Positions 25,949 through 35,504 are shown, numbered from the stretch's first letter. The stretch: 64,000 nt of DNA from Poindextera sp963719975 (GCA_963719975.1 CAVRED010000005.1:310001-374000), one strand, 5' to 3'. The notes: a model not told the origin generated them from the sequence alone. Translations and numbers: made by a program.

Positions 25949-27050
25949 ATGACCGACCTCTTCGCGCCGATGACGCTGACGCGCGGGCCCGCATGGAAGA
26001 ACCGCTTCATGCTCGCCCCGCTGACCAACCTGCAGAGCCACCCGGACGGGACGTTGTCCGACGACGAGTTCAACTGGCTGACCTATCGCGCCGAGGGCGG
26101 GTTCGGCCTGGTGATGACCTGCGCCGCCCACGTGCAGCGGATCGGCCAGGGGTTCCCGGGCCAGCTCGGCATCTTTGGCGACGAGCACCTGCCCGGGCTG
26201 ACGCGGCTCGCCGCGCGCATCAAGAGCTTCGGCGCCGTCTCGTCGGCCCAGCTGCACCACGCCGGCCTGCGCTCGCCCAAGGAGCTCACCGGCGAAGCGC
26301 CGGTCGGGCCGTCCGAAGACGCCGACACGGGCACGCGCGCGCTCTCGACCGGCGAGGTCGAACAGCTGACCGAGGACTTCATCGCCGCGGCGGTGCGCGC
26401 CGAGAAGGCCGGCTTCGACGGGGTCGAGCTGCACGGCGCGCACGGCTACATCCTCTGCGCCTTCCTGAGCCCCGAGACGAACCGGCGCGAGGACCGCTAT
26501 GGCGGCTCGCCCGAGAACCGCGCGCGGATCGTCTTCGACATCATCAAGGGCGTGCGCGAGCGCACCCGGCCCGACTTCCAGCTCGGCGTGCGCGTCTCGC
26601 CCGAGCGCTTCGGCCTGCGCTTCGCCGAACAGCGGGCGCTGGCGCAGAGGCTGCTCGCCTCCGGCGACCTCGACTTCCTCGATATGTCGCTGTGGGACTG
26701 CTTCAAGCCGCCGGTCGAGGACGGAATTCGCCGGCCGCCCGCTGATCGACTGGTTCACCGACCTGCCGCGGGGCGGAACGCGCCTGGGCGCCGCCGGCAA
26801 GCTGATGAGCGCCGCCGATTGCCGCGGCCTCATCGAGCACGGCGCCGATTTCGTCATCCTCGGCCGCGCGGCGGTGCTGCACCACGACTTCCCGGGGCGG
26901 GTCGCCGCCGATCCGGACTTCCACACAACCCCGCTCCCCGTCACCCGCGCCTACCTGCGCGGCGAGCGCCTGGGTCCCGCCATGGTCGAATACATGAACG
27001 GCTGGCGCGGGTTTGTTGCGGCCGAAGAGACGGAGGCGGCGACGGCGTAG
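25949..27050 (+). CDS. NADH:flavin oxidoreductase (old yellow enzyme), one frameshift
   Basis: About 367 residues, FMN-dependent ene-reductase barrel. It starts MTDLFAPMTLTRGPAWKNRF behind GGAG (25941). The substrate-binding and signature stretch HGAHGYILCAFLSPETNRRE with DRYGGSPENRARIV is present, and the phosphate-binding end (AAGKLMSAADCRGL, DFVILGRAAVLH) follows in the next frame after a shift near 26722. It reduces activated C=C bonds; the substrate is unknown. Divergent from the molybdenum hydroxylase pair. Confidence 0.88.
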
Positions 27051-27203
27051 CCCTGCCCTCTCCCCCGCAAGCGGGGGAGAGGGCAGGGTGAGGGGGCGCT
27101 CGAGTCTCAGCGCGAACGCCGTCGACGACGGCGCGCCGGCGCCGCCGCAGACCCCTCATCCCTACCTTCTCCCCACCCTGCGCGCGGGGAGAAGGAGAGA
27201 AGC
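27051..27203. repeat. Perfect 18-bp palindrome plus second CTCTCCC arm
   Basis: CCCTGCCCTCTCCCCCGC (27051-27068), AA loop, then its exact inverse (27071-27088), starting at the base after the oxidoreductase stop. A second, weaker inverted piece (CTTCTCCCC ... GGGGAGAAG) covers about 27166-27198, up to the amidohydrolase stop. A strong terminator-like structure between convergent genes. Confidence 0.8.
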
Positions 27204-28278
27204 TCACAGCCCCAGCAGGGCCTTCGCGTTCCACCCCAGGATCGCCGTCCGCTCCCCCTCACTGACGCCGGCCAGCGCGTCGACCAGCGCGTGGGGGTCG
27301 TAGTCGCCCATGTCGAAGGGGTAGTCCGTGCCGACCACGATGCGGTCCGCGCCGACGAAGTCGATCAGCCGCTGCAGCTGGTCCGGGTCGTAGACGATGG
27401 TGTCGTACCAGAGCCGCCTTAGGTACGCGCTGGGCGGCTCCTTGCAGCCGTGGGCCTCCGGGCGCACGTCCCAGCCGTGGTCCGAGCGCGCCGCATAGGC
27501 CGGCAGGTAGCCGCCGCCGTGGGCCGCGAGCAGCTTCAGGCCGGGATAGCGGTCGAACACGCCGCCGAAGATCATCTGCGACAGCGCCATCGTCGTCTCG
27601 GCTGGATTGCCGACGATGTTGGAGAGGTAGAAGCGGTTCAGCCGCGCGCCGATGCTGGTCCCCATCGGGTGCATGAAGACGACCGCGTCCAGCGCCTCCA
27701 TCCGCGCCCAGAAGACATCGAAGCGTGGGTCGCCGGCGTCGACGCCATCGATCAGCGTCGAGATCTCGACGCCTTTCAGGCCGAGCTTGCGCACGGCGTG
27801 CTCGGCCTGGTCGGCGGCGAGCGCCGGGTGCTGCAGCGCCACGGTTCCGAGCCCGACGAAGCGGTCCGGCGCCGACGCACAGACTTCGGCGATGTGCTCG
27901 TTCACTCCCATGACGATCGCCTCGGCCAGCTCGCGCTCGGCCCAGTAGTAGTATTGCGTCGGCGAGGGACTGATCGCCTGGATGTCGACGCCCATCGCGT
28001 CCATGTCGGCAAGCCGCGTCGCCGCCTCGGTGAGCTTCGGCGCATAGACCGTGCGGCCGAGCTCGCGATTGTAAGCCGCCGTCTCCGCGACCGCGGGATC
28101 GAGCGGCTGCGCCGCCTCGGCCGGGCGCCCGCGCCGGTCCGCCGCCAACGCCTCGACCGCCGGCGTGAGCAGGTGGCAGTGCAGGTCGATGGTCAGGCGG
28201 CCCGCCCTCGGCCGCCCGCCTGGGCGCGGGCGCGCCCGCCGGCCGGTCGGGGCGGCAGGTGTGGACGGGGTGGTTCAC
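27204..28278 (-). CDS. Amidohydrolase 2 family protein (ACMSD/decarboxylase-like), N-terminal frameshift
   Basis: A clean frame covers 27204-28190 and about 330 residues. The N-terminal metal motif LTIDLHCHLLTP is followed by QAISPSPTQYYYWAERELAE, VVFMHPMGTSIGARLN, KLLAAHGGGYLPAYAAR and GTDYPFDMGDYDP, giving the histidines and aspartate of a single-metal decarboxylase/hydrolase such as the ACMSD family. No ATG stands before LTIDLHCH; the frame changes near 28195 into the frame of the upstream gene, where a GTG at 28278 could be the start. See the separate observation on a possible fusion. Confidence 0.82.
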
Positions 28279-29082
28279 CTTGGCGCCGACGGGCGCAGCG
28301 ACCTTGCAGCTGTGGTCCATCAGCTCTTCGGCGGCGCCCTCGTTGAAGCTCGCGAGGTCGGCGCGATCGCTCAGCAGCACGAACCCCGGACGCCCGTCGC
28401 GGAACCGCATGCCGATCACCGCCAGCGTCTCGCGCGCCATGTCGGCGCGCGCGTCCGGCTGCTCGGCCAGCAGCTTGAACGGGTTGCGGTCGCCGAGATC
28501 CTCGCCCTCGAGGCGCATCGCCTGGTAACGACGCCCGGCCAGCGGCGTGTAGAGCATCGCCCAGCGCCGCCCGATGCGATCCTGGTTCGCCGCCAGCGCG
28601 TCGCGCACGTCCGCGCGCACGCAGTCCATGTGGATGTGCAGCTGTTGCTGGCTGCGGCCGTAGAGGGAGTTGATGGCGAGCGCGAGGTCCTCGCGCGGCA
28701 CGGCGCGGCCGACCCGCGCGTCGAACAGGGGGCGCGAGGCCCACGCGTCCTCGAAGTAGTTGAGCGCGCCCGGCGCCAACAGTTCCGGCGCCTCGATTCC
28801 GGTCACCCGATCGGTCGGGATGAGCAGCAGCTGGGTGTCGCCGCGGATGTCTTTCAGCACCGCATAGCGATTGGCGAGGTCCACCCGCGAGCAGGGGGCG
28901 GGATTGCCGCTCACCGTCATGTCGGTCGTGCAGAGGGTATGGACGATGCGCCAGAGCGCGTTCGGGTCCCCGGCGTCGGCCGCGCGCGGCGCGGCGATCC
29001 AGAGCAGGAGTGCGAGGCTGGCGGCGATCACCGCGCCGGCCGCGACATCGCGAAGGGATATCCGCTCTCGGCCTGCCATCAC
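28275..29082 (-). CDS. cdh: CDP-diacylglycerol diphosphatase
   Basis: About 268 residues. The N-terminal hydrophobic segment (GAVIAASLALLLWIAAPRAA) anchors or exports it to the periplasmic side. Family blocks are clear: PNALWRIVHTLC, RVDLANRYAVLKDIRGDTQL, LLIPTDRVTGIEAPELL, the HIT-like INSLYGRSQQQLHIHMDC, and EELMDHSCKVA at the end. It hydrolyses CDP-diacylglycerol to CMP and phosphatidate. The frame does not stop after the family C-terminus; a TGA one frame over lies at 28275-28277 and overlaps a GTG of the next gene, so I end it there. The end is uncertain. Confidence 0.82.
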
Positions 29083-29178
29083 CGGACTGCCACAAACCGC
29101 GCCTAAGACCCTTCCCTAGCGTGTCGCTTACCTCCTGACGACAATCTTGTTAGCGTCGCCAAGTGGACGATCGGGCGC

Positions 29179-30595
29179 GTGACGGGGCGGTTCAATGCGG
29201 GGTGGGTGGTGAGCGACAACGCGGCTCTGACGGCGCTCGACGAGCAGCAATTCAAGGGTTTCCACTGGCAGGCGACGCTGACCACAGGTCTTGGCGTCTT
29301 CTGCGACGGCTATGACCTCTCGTCGCTGGCGCTGGTGCTGACCCTGGTGCTGCACTCCTTCGGCAAGGAGAGCCTGACAGGCGTCCAGTCCGCTCTGCTG
29401 TCCGCTTCGGCGCTGGTCGGCGCCGCCTCGGGCGCGCTCTTGTTCGGCGTGCTCGGCCAGGCGGGGCGCAAGCGCTTCTACGGCGTGGACGTCTTGATCC
29501 TCGGCCTCGCCGCCATCGCCCAGGCGTTCGCGCCGAGCGTGGCCTGGCTGATCGGCCTTCGGTTCGCGCTCGGCGTCGGGGTCGGCGCCGACTATGTGCT
29601 TTCGCCGGTGATCATGGCCGAGCACTCCAACCGCGCCGATCGCGGCCGGGCGCTCGGCCTCGGCTTCGGCACCATGTGGCCGGTCGGCGCGCTGGCCGCC
29701 GTGCTGCTCAAGTTCCTGCTCGCCGCGCTGCACGTGCCGGACGACCTGCAGTGGCGGCTGGTGCTGGCCGGCGGCGCGATCCCGGCGCTCGGCGTCCTCT
29801 ACTTCCGGCGGAAGATGCCGGAGACGGTGCGGTTCCTGGCCAAGATGGCCGGCGAGCGGGCCGAGGCCGAGCGTGTGATCCACCAGGTCGCCGGCGTCCA
29901 GCATGCCGCGCCCGAGCGCGATACGCGCAGCTTCTGGGCCGTGTTCGCCAGCCACTGGCGGCCGATCTTCGCCGCTGCGCTGCTCTGGATGCTCTACGAC
30001 CTGGTGGTCTACGTCTTCATCCTGTTCGGGCCGAACATCATCGCCAAGAGCCTGAACATGGACCCGGCGGTGTTCGCCTTCCTGACCTCGGTCCTCTTCA
30101 TCCTGCCGGCGTCCTTCATCGGCTCGCTGTTCGTCATCGACCGGTTCGGGCGAAAGCCGCTGCAGGGCTGGGGTTTCCTCGGCGGAGCGGTGCTGCTCAT
30201 CGTCTTCGCGCTCATGCAGGAACAGCTGCTGGCCATGCCGGCCGTCGCGTTCGGGGTCTATGGCCTGCTCAACATCTGCATGACCGGCCCGGGGCTGGTG
30301 TCCGGCGCCGGCATCCTCGGCGTCGAGCTCGCGCCGACCCGCGTGCGCAGCGTGGCCCAGAGCATCACCGTGGCCGGCGGCCGCATCGGCGCGGCGATCA
30401 GCGGCTTTGCCTTCCCGCTGCTGTTCCGCCCCATCGGCCACGGCGGCGTCGGCCAGATGGGCGCCTACATCGTGATCGCCGCGCCTCTCGGTCGCCGGCG
30501 CCCTCTGCACCTGGCTCCTGGTGCCCGAGACCGGCAAAATCTCCCTCGAAGCCCTCAACAAAGAGCACGACCCGGCGCCAGCGGCGGCGGGCTAG
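29179..30595 (+). CDS. MFS transporter, sugar/metabolite porter type, one 3' frameshift
   Basis: About 471 residues with 12 helices. Helix 1 carries the acidic D in GVFCDGYDLSSLALVL, typical of the phosphate and aromatic-acid porter branches. Helices 4-5 carry GADYVLSPVIMAEHSNRADR, and helix 11 GRIGAAISGFAFPLLF. Motif A-like residues are in FGVLGQAGRKRFYG. The frame shifts near 30485, then LLVPETGKISLEALNKEHD ends the protein at 30595. Starts at GTG 29179, or at GTG 29206/29209 (VSDNAALTAL). It probably carries an organic acid or similar metabolite. Confidence 0.83.
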
Positions 30596-30650
30596 CAGGT
30601 TGCGCGAACAATACCGCTCTTCCCCGCGCAAGCGGGACCCAAGCTTTTTC

Positions 30651-30748
30651 AACCACCAAGCACACCAAGCACACCAAGGGTTCTGAGAGGCCTCAAACGC
30701 AGCGGCCAATCACGGCCCCTTGGTGTCCTTGGTGTGCTTGGTGGTCAA
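30651..30748. repeat. Inverted repeat built of ACACCAAGC units
   Basis: Left arm 30651-30680 (ACCACCAAGC and ACACCAAGC units) and right arm 30718-30748 (TTGGTGTCC, TTGGTGTGC, TTGGTGGT) are inverted copies. It is built exactly like the element at 2551-2658 but with CCAAG in place of CGAAG. It lies between the MFS stop and the convergent ASCH gene. Confidence 0.8.
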
Positions 30749-30830
30749 ATCGGGCGTCGCCTGAGCAGTGCCGCCTCAGGAAAAACACCTGGCCCCCGCT
30801 CTCGCGGGGACGAGCGCGACACTTCAGCCG

Positions 30831-31115
30831 CTAGCGCGGGTCCGCGTGATACTTGAACTCGACCAGGAACACGCGCTCGCCGCGGCCGTGGCGGGCGACG
30901 CTCATCAGGTCGTCGAGGTCGGCGAAGCCGCCGCGGCGGGCCAGGTCTTCGTCGACGTCGGCGAGGTCGATCTCGACCAGCCGGGTGACCTCGATCTCGC
31001 CGGGCGGCAGCGGATAGCGGGCGCCGACCCGCGCCCGCGGCGTCTGCCAGATCCGCACCGAGCAGGTGATCTCGCCGCGGCGGATCGGCTCACGCAGGCG
31101 CTTGGTGAAGGTCAT
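30831..31115 (-). CDS. ASCH domain protein
   Basis: 94 residues. It begins MTFTKRLREPIRRGEITCSV, continues RIWQTPRARVGARYPLPPGE, and ends LMSVARHGRGERVFLVEFKY. This is the compact ASCH (PUA-superfamily) domain with the KRLR..I..G.ITCSVR pattern. ASCH proteins are predicted RNA-binding, and some are N4-acetylcytidine amidohydrolases. The start at 31115 is preferred over 31151. Divergent from the Gfo/Idh gene. Confidence 0.85.
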   Translation of the reverse strand: MTFTKRLREPIRRGEITCSVRIWQTPRARVGARYPLPPGEIEVTRLVEIDLADVDEDLARRGGFADLDDLMSVARHGRGERVFLVEFKYHADPR

Positions 31116-31199
31116 GGGCGCCAGGCAAACCGATCGCGGCCTCTGGCGCAAGCCGTCGCTTCGGCTCTACAGCACCGGCGAGCCCGAAGGAGCACGCTC

Positions 31200-32390
31200 A
31201 TGGCCACCCAACGCATCGCCGTCATCGGCCTTGGCCAACGCATCGCCCACGTGCTGGCGGCGATGGAAGAGATGGGCTGGGACCTGCGCGTCGACGGCTA
31301 CTGCGATCCCGCGCCCGTCGGCATGCCGATCCTGCAGGCGGCGAACATCCTGCCCGGCCGGCCGTTCGAGAGCCCCAAGGCGCTGCTCGACGCCGGGCCG
31401 TACGACCTCGTCATGATCGGGACGCCCAACCACCTGCACCTGACGCACCTGAAGGCCGCCTTCGCCGCCGGCTATCCGATCTTCTCCGAAAAGCCGATCG
31501 TGCGCACCGAGGCGGAGACCGACGAGCTCGCCCGGCTGATCACGGCCAAGGGCGCGCCGCCGCTCTTCATCGGCCTCGTCATGCGCTCGATGCCGATCGT
31601 CAAGGAGGTGATCAGCCGAGTGGATTCCGGCGAGCTCGGCGAACTGATCTCGATGGACGCGACCGAGCACCTCCCGCCCGAGCACGGCGCCTACCTCGCG
31701 CGCAACTGGCGGCGCAAGGTCGCCTGGGGCGGCTCGTTCATGCTGGACAAGGTCTGCCACGACTTCGACATCTTCGGCCGCCTGGCGCGGGCGAGGCCCG
31801 CGAAAGTCGCGAGCTTCGGCGGGCGGCGCATCTTCACCCCCGAGCGCGCCGACGCCCCGCGCGCCTACGAGGACGGCTCGCCTGCCTACGCGATGCGCGA
31901 CGCCGGCTGGGCCGGCTCGAACGACGCCTTCCAGTCCGACATGGACCTCGCCGACCACCAGGTGGCGCTGGTCGAATACGCGAGCGGCTTTCGCCTCTCG
32001 TTCCACTCCAACAGCCACGTCGCGCTCTCCGAGCGGCGCTGGTACCTCGCCGGCGCCGAGGGGACGCTGATCGCCGATCTGGTGCGCAATCGGCTGATGG
32101 TCCGCCGCGCGCTGAACCGCGCCAAGCCGGAGCGCATCGACTACGGCGGCCTGACCGCCGACGCCCACAACGGCGCCGATCAGGCCATGGCGCTGGACCT
32201 TCTGGCCGCGCTCGAGGGCCGCGCCGCGTTTCCCGTAACGCCCTGGGACTCCATGGTCGCGGGCCTGACGGTCATGGCCATCGACCGCGCGATGGACGAG
32301 GGCCAGGTCGTCGACTGCGCGCCGATGTGGGCCGCCTTCGACGCGGCGAGGGCGGGCGAGGGCGCGCAAGTGTCGCCGGCGCCGTCCTAG
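31200..32390 (+). CDS. Gfo/Idh/MocA-family oxidoreductase
   Basis: 396 residues. The N-terminal Rossmann domain starts MATQRIAVIGLGQRIAHVLA, with IGTPNHLHLTHLKAAFAAG and the catalytic-lysine motif SEKPIV near residue 99. The C-terminal domain carries WGGSFMLDKVCHDFDIFGRL, with the usual metal/substrate-region His-Asp. It oxidises a sugar or cyclitol hydroxyl with NAD(P). AAGGAG precedes the ATG by about 8 bases. Clean single frame. Confidence 0.9.
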   Translation: MATQRIAVIGLGQRIAHVLAAMEEMGWDLRVDGYCDPAPVGMPILQAANILPGRPFESPKALLDAGPYDLVMIGTPNHLHLTHLKAAFAAGYPIFSEKPIVRTEAETDELARLITAKGAPPLFIGLVMRSMPIVKEVISRVDSGELGELISMDATEHLPPEHGAYLARNWRRKVAWGGSFMLDKVCHDFDIFGRLARARPAKVASFGGRRIFTPERADAPRAYEDGSPAYAMRDAGWAGSNDAFQSDMDLADHQVALVEYASGFRLSFHSNSHVALSERRWYLAGAEGTLIADLVRNRLMVRRALNRAKPERIDYGGLTADAHNGADQAMALDLLAALEGRAAFPVTPWDSMVAGLTVMAIDRAMDEGQVVDCAPMWAAFDAARAGEGAQVSPAPS

Positions 32391-32815
32391 GCAGGCGGCG
32401 GCTCGGCGACGACCCGATGGATCTCGTCGGTCAGCCTGTTGTTGACCTCGATGAGCTTGTTGATCTGTTCGGTCAGCTCCAGCACCGCTTCGGCGTCCTG
32501 GAACGTTTGCAGCGCCTGCTTGTCCGACGCCGTCGCCAGGACCCGCTGCCCGACCATGATGATCGACAAGAGCACCAGCTGCAGGAAGGTCTGGCTGATC
32601 CAGGAGACGAGCGTGAAGAGGCCGCCGTGGATCGCATCGGGCAGGCTGACCAGCGCCAGCGCCGCAAAGGCGTAGGCGCACCACATTGAGCCGACGCCCT
32701 TGGTGATCGTCGCGGCGAGCCAGCCGTTGAAGCCGACGTGCTCGTCCGAGATCAGGGCCACGCCCTCGGCTTTCCGCCGCGCGATGTGTGGGTGAGGAAC
32801 GCGAGCTCCGGTCAT
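32387..32815 (-). CDS. Small membrane protein with two helices and a coiled tail
   Basis: 142 residues. After FNGWLAATITKGVGSMWCAY come two hydrophobic helices (FAALALVSLPDAIHGG; ISQTFLQLVLLSIIMVGQRV) and then a helical tail (LELTEQINKLIEVNNRLTDE). It belongs to a widespread family of small integral membrane proteins with the conserved (F/W)NxxLAxxIT(K)xVGTMWxAY and QTFLQLVLLPIIMVGQ blocks. Function not established. Its stop overlaps the end of the Gfo/Idh gene by 4 bases on the opposite strand. Confidence 0.75.
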   Translation of the reverse strand: MTGARVPHPHIARRKAEGVALISDEHVGFNGWLAATITKGVGSMWCAYAFAALALVSLPDAIHGGLFTLVSWISQTFLQLVLLSIIMVGQRVLATASDKQALQTFQDAEAVLELTEQINKLIEVNNRLTDEIHRVVAEPPPA

Positions 32816-33096
32816 GGCTATTGGCCTCCCTCGAAAATGTGTTGAGCCGCTTGAATAGCCGAGCGGGTGTGGCTTCGCTCTCGCTTTCTCCCCGGCGTGC
32901 GAGCGTCGAAATGCTCGCGGCGGCCCTGCGGCCGGGTCGAGCGCCTTGGCCGCGGATCTGTTGCGCGAAATTGCCGCTCCTCAGCGGCGTTCGCGGCCTT
33001 GCTTTGGGGGCCGGGCGGCGGCATCTAGGGCCATCCACTGCGCTGTGTCGGACGTCGCTTGACAGCGTGAAGGAACGGCGAGGGAGCCGTGCCCGC
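32816..33096. other. Intergenic region between divergent genes, no gene seen
   Basis: About 280 bases between the small membrane protein and the desaturase. Open frames crossing it have no recognisable protein character and no ribosome-binding site fits an internal start. It should hold the two divergent promoters, which I cannot place. Confidence 0.4.
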
Positions 33097-34236
33097 ATGT
33101 CGACTGACAAAGACCACGCCCGGATCTACGCCGAGGCCGTTCCTTTCGTCCTTGTCCACGTGGCCTGCCTGGCGGCGATCTGGACCGGCGTCACCTGGCA
33201 GGCGCTCGCCATCTGCGTCGGACTGTACTGGGTTCGCATCTTCGCCGTTGGCGCGGGCTACCACAGGCTCTTTTCGCACCGGGCCTACGCCACCAGCCGC
33301 GGTTTCCAGTTCGCGCTGGCCTTCCTCGCCCAGACCACGGCCCAAAGCAGCGTGCTCTGGTGGGCCGCCCAGCACCGGGCGCACCACCTCCACTCCGACA
33401 CGCCCGAAGACCCCCACTCTCCGCGCCAGCGCGGCTTCCTCTACGCCCACGTGGGCTGGATCTTCGATCCCAAGCACGCCGAGACCGATCTGGTTCGGGT
33501 GGCCGATCTGACCCGCTATCCGGAGCTGGTGTGGCTGGACAAGCTGGAGCACGTGCCCGCCGTGCTCACGGCGGCCCTGTGCTTCCTCCTCGCCGGCTGG
33601 TCCGGGCTCGTGGTTGGTTTCCTGTGGAGCACGGTGCTGGTCTATCACTCCACCTTCTGCATCAACTCGCTCGCTCACGTGCACGGCAAGAAGCGCTACG
33701 TGACCGGCGACGACTCCCGCAACAACCTGTTCCTCGCGCTGCTCACCATGGGCGAGGGCTGGCACAACAATCATCACGCCTGGCAGAGCAGCGTGCGACA
33801 GGGCTTCCGCTGGTGGGAGGTTGACGCGACCTACTACATCCTGCGCGGCCTCTCCTGGATTGGCGTCGTCTGGGACTTGAAGTTCCCGCCGGAGCGCCTG
33901 CTGCGGGGCGATCAACGCCTCGGCGCGCGGGTGATCGACCGCGCGGCAGAGCAGCTGGCGGCGCGCTTCAACCCCGAGCCCATCGCCCGCGCGATCGCCC
34001 AGGCGCTGCAGGGCGCCGAGCTTGCCGCCCTGCAGGACGCCCTCGCCCGCGACTGGCGCAGGGCCAGCGAAGCGCTGGCCGGCGTCCACCTGCCGCAGAT
34101 GCCGAGCCGGGACGAGATCCTGGCCGGCGCCAAGGACATGTTCGCCAAGACCCCCTCGCTCGACGAGATCGTCGACCGCGCCTACGACATGCTCCTGACG
34201 GCCGTTGGCGCGCGATTGGCGGCGGTCGTGAACTGA
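33097..34236 (+). CDS. Acyl-CoA desaturase (delta-9 fatty acid desaturase)
   Basis: 379 residues. Three histidine boxes hold the diiron site: HRLFSH, HRAHH (WAAQHRAHHLHSDTPEDPHS) and HNNHH (MGEGWHNNHHAWQSSVRQGF), with the SLAHVHGKK segment in place of the usual NSAAH. Four membrane helices surround them. The C-terminal 110 residues form an additional helical, amphipathic extension (repeated EEL/LDEIV-type helices, KDMFAKTPSLDEIVDRAYDM) not needed for catalysis. It introduces a double bond into saturated acyl chains at the inner membrane. Start ATG at 33097. Confidence 0.9.
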   Translation: MSTDKDHARIYAEAVPFVLVHVACLAAIWTGVTWQALAICVGLYWVRIFAVGAGYHRLFSHRAYATSRGFQFALAFLAQTTAQSSVLWWAAQHRAHHLHSDTPEDPHSPRQRGFLYAHVGWIFDPKHAETDLVRVADLTRYPELVWLDKLEHVPAVLTAALCFLLAGWSGLVVGFLWSTVLVYHSTFCINSLAHVHGKKRYVTGDDSRNNLFLALLTMGEGWHNNHHAWQSSVRQGFRWWEVDATYYILRGLSWIGVVWDLKFPPERLLRGDQRLGARVIDRAAEQLAARFNPEPIARAIAQALQGAELAALQDALARDWRRASEALAGVHLPQMPSRDEILAGAKDMFAKTPSLDEIVDRAYDMLLTAVGARLAAVVN

Positions 34237-34329
34237 TCGGAGTCTGCGGCGGGACGGGCGCGCTGGCCCCTTCCGCTGTCACGCCGGCCGGCATAGCTTG
34301 GCGTCGGCGACACCTAGAGATGCACGCAA

Positions 34330-34974
34330 ATGGATCAGGCCGCCTCTGAGACCGGGGTCACCGCGATCGTCATCGCCCTGGAGCCGGACCAGGAAATGGT
34401 CGGGCGCGCGCGGGCGGCCAACGCCATGCTGCGAGCAGGATTTCCCGCCGGCTTTCCGCTCGATGCGGGTCACCCCCCGCACGCCTCGATCTACGCCGGC
34501 TTCGTCTCCACCGACGACCTGCCGAAGGTCTACGCCGCGACCGGCGCCGTCCTGGCGAACGAGCCCTTCACCAGCTGGAAGCTGGATGCGTTCAAGTACT
34601 ACTACATCCCGCTCGGCCCGATGGGACTGGCCGGCATCGTGATCCAGCCGACCCTTGGCCTCATTCGCATGCAGCAGGACATGATCGACGCGGCCGGCCC
34701 TTACACGGTCAAGACAGCGTCCGCGGCGGCGTTCTACACCACCCCGGCCGAGCCCGACATCCATCCGGCCGTGGTCGACTACGTCGCCGGCTTCGCCGAT
34801 CACACCGGCAAGAACTTCAGCCCGCACGTCACCATAGGCCTGGCCGCGACGGGTTTCCTCGACGCGCTGCTGGACGAGCCGTTCAACGGCTTCACCTTCT
34901 CGCCGGCGTCGGCCTCTGTCTATCAGATCGGCAATTTCGGCGCGGCGCGCAAAGTGCTGAAAGCCTTGAGCTAG
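34330..34974 (+). CDS. 2H phosphoesterase-superfamily protein
   Basis: 214 residues. Two H-x-(S/T)-x motifs typical of the 2H (2'-5' RNA ligase/cyclic phosphodiesterase) fold appear: PPHASIYAGF near residue 49 and SPHVTIGLAA near 168. No signal peptide is evident. Members act on cyclic phosphates of RNA or nucleotides; the substrate here is unknown. An uncommon family version, so the assignment rests mainly on the two motifs and their spacing. Confidence 0.72.
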   Translation: MDQAASETGVTAIVIALEPDQEMVGRARAANAMLRAGFPAGFPLDAGHPPHASIYAGFVSTDDLPKVYAATGAVLANEPFTSWKLDAFKYYYIPLGPMGLAGIVIQPTLGLIRMQQDMIDAAGPYTVKTASAAAFYTTPAEPDIHPAVVDYVAGFADHTGKNFSPHVTIGLAATGFLDALLDEPFNGFTFSPASASVYQIGNFGAARKVLKALS

Positions 34975-35018
34975 ACACTCGCCCCGCCGTGGAGCGAACC
35001 CTTCGTCTCCGCCGCCGT

Positions 35019-35504
35019 CTACGCCAGCGGGACGTCGGCGCTCTTCAGTTCGGCCTCGAATGCCTCGTCGCTGATCGCGTTTCGGCCGATCAGCACGCTG
35101 CACCGAACCTGGTCGGTGATGTAGGCGCCGCTCGCGCCGGACCACCAGCGCTGCAGCAGGTTCTTGCGGCGATGCCCGAGGACGACGAGATCGGCCTCGA
35201 TCTCCGCGGCGAAGGCGCCGATCTGCGCGGTCGGCTCGCCGGTCACCAGCTTCGAGACGGGATTCAAGCCGAGCTGCCTCGCCACGGCCACGCCTCGCTC
35301 CAGCAACGCCTGGTAAGCGGCCAGCTGCTCATGCGCCACATCGACGTGGACGCCGTCGACCGTCGCCACGCCGAGCTCGCTCGAGCTCAGGACCGAGAGC
35401 AGGAAGACCTGGGCGCCGCACTGCCTGGCCAACAGGGCCCCCTCCCTGAGCGCGACGAGACCTTCGCGCGTGCCGTCGTAGGCGAGCAGCATCTTCTTGT
35501 ACAT
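35019..35504 (-). CDS. Universal stress protein (UspA family), paralogue
   Basis: 161 residues starting MYKKMLLAYDGTREGLVALR. The ATP-binding signature reads LVVLGHRRKNLLQRWWSGAS followed by GAY. The tail ISDEAFEAELKSADVPLA matches the paralogue at 4029-4505, and the two share most of their sequence pattern, suggesting duplication. Probably stress-induced and cytoplasmic. Convergent with the 2H phosphoesterase gene. Confidence 0.9.
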   Translation of the reverse strand: MYKKMLLAYDGTREGLVALREGALLARQCGAQVFLLSVLSSSELGVATVDGVHVDVAHEQLAAYQALLERGVAVARQLGLNPVSKLVTGEPTAQIGAFAAEIEADLVVLGHRRKNLLQRWWSGASGAYITDQVRCSVLIGRNAISDEAFEAELKSADVPLA

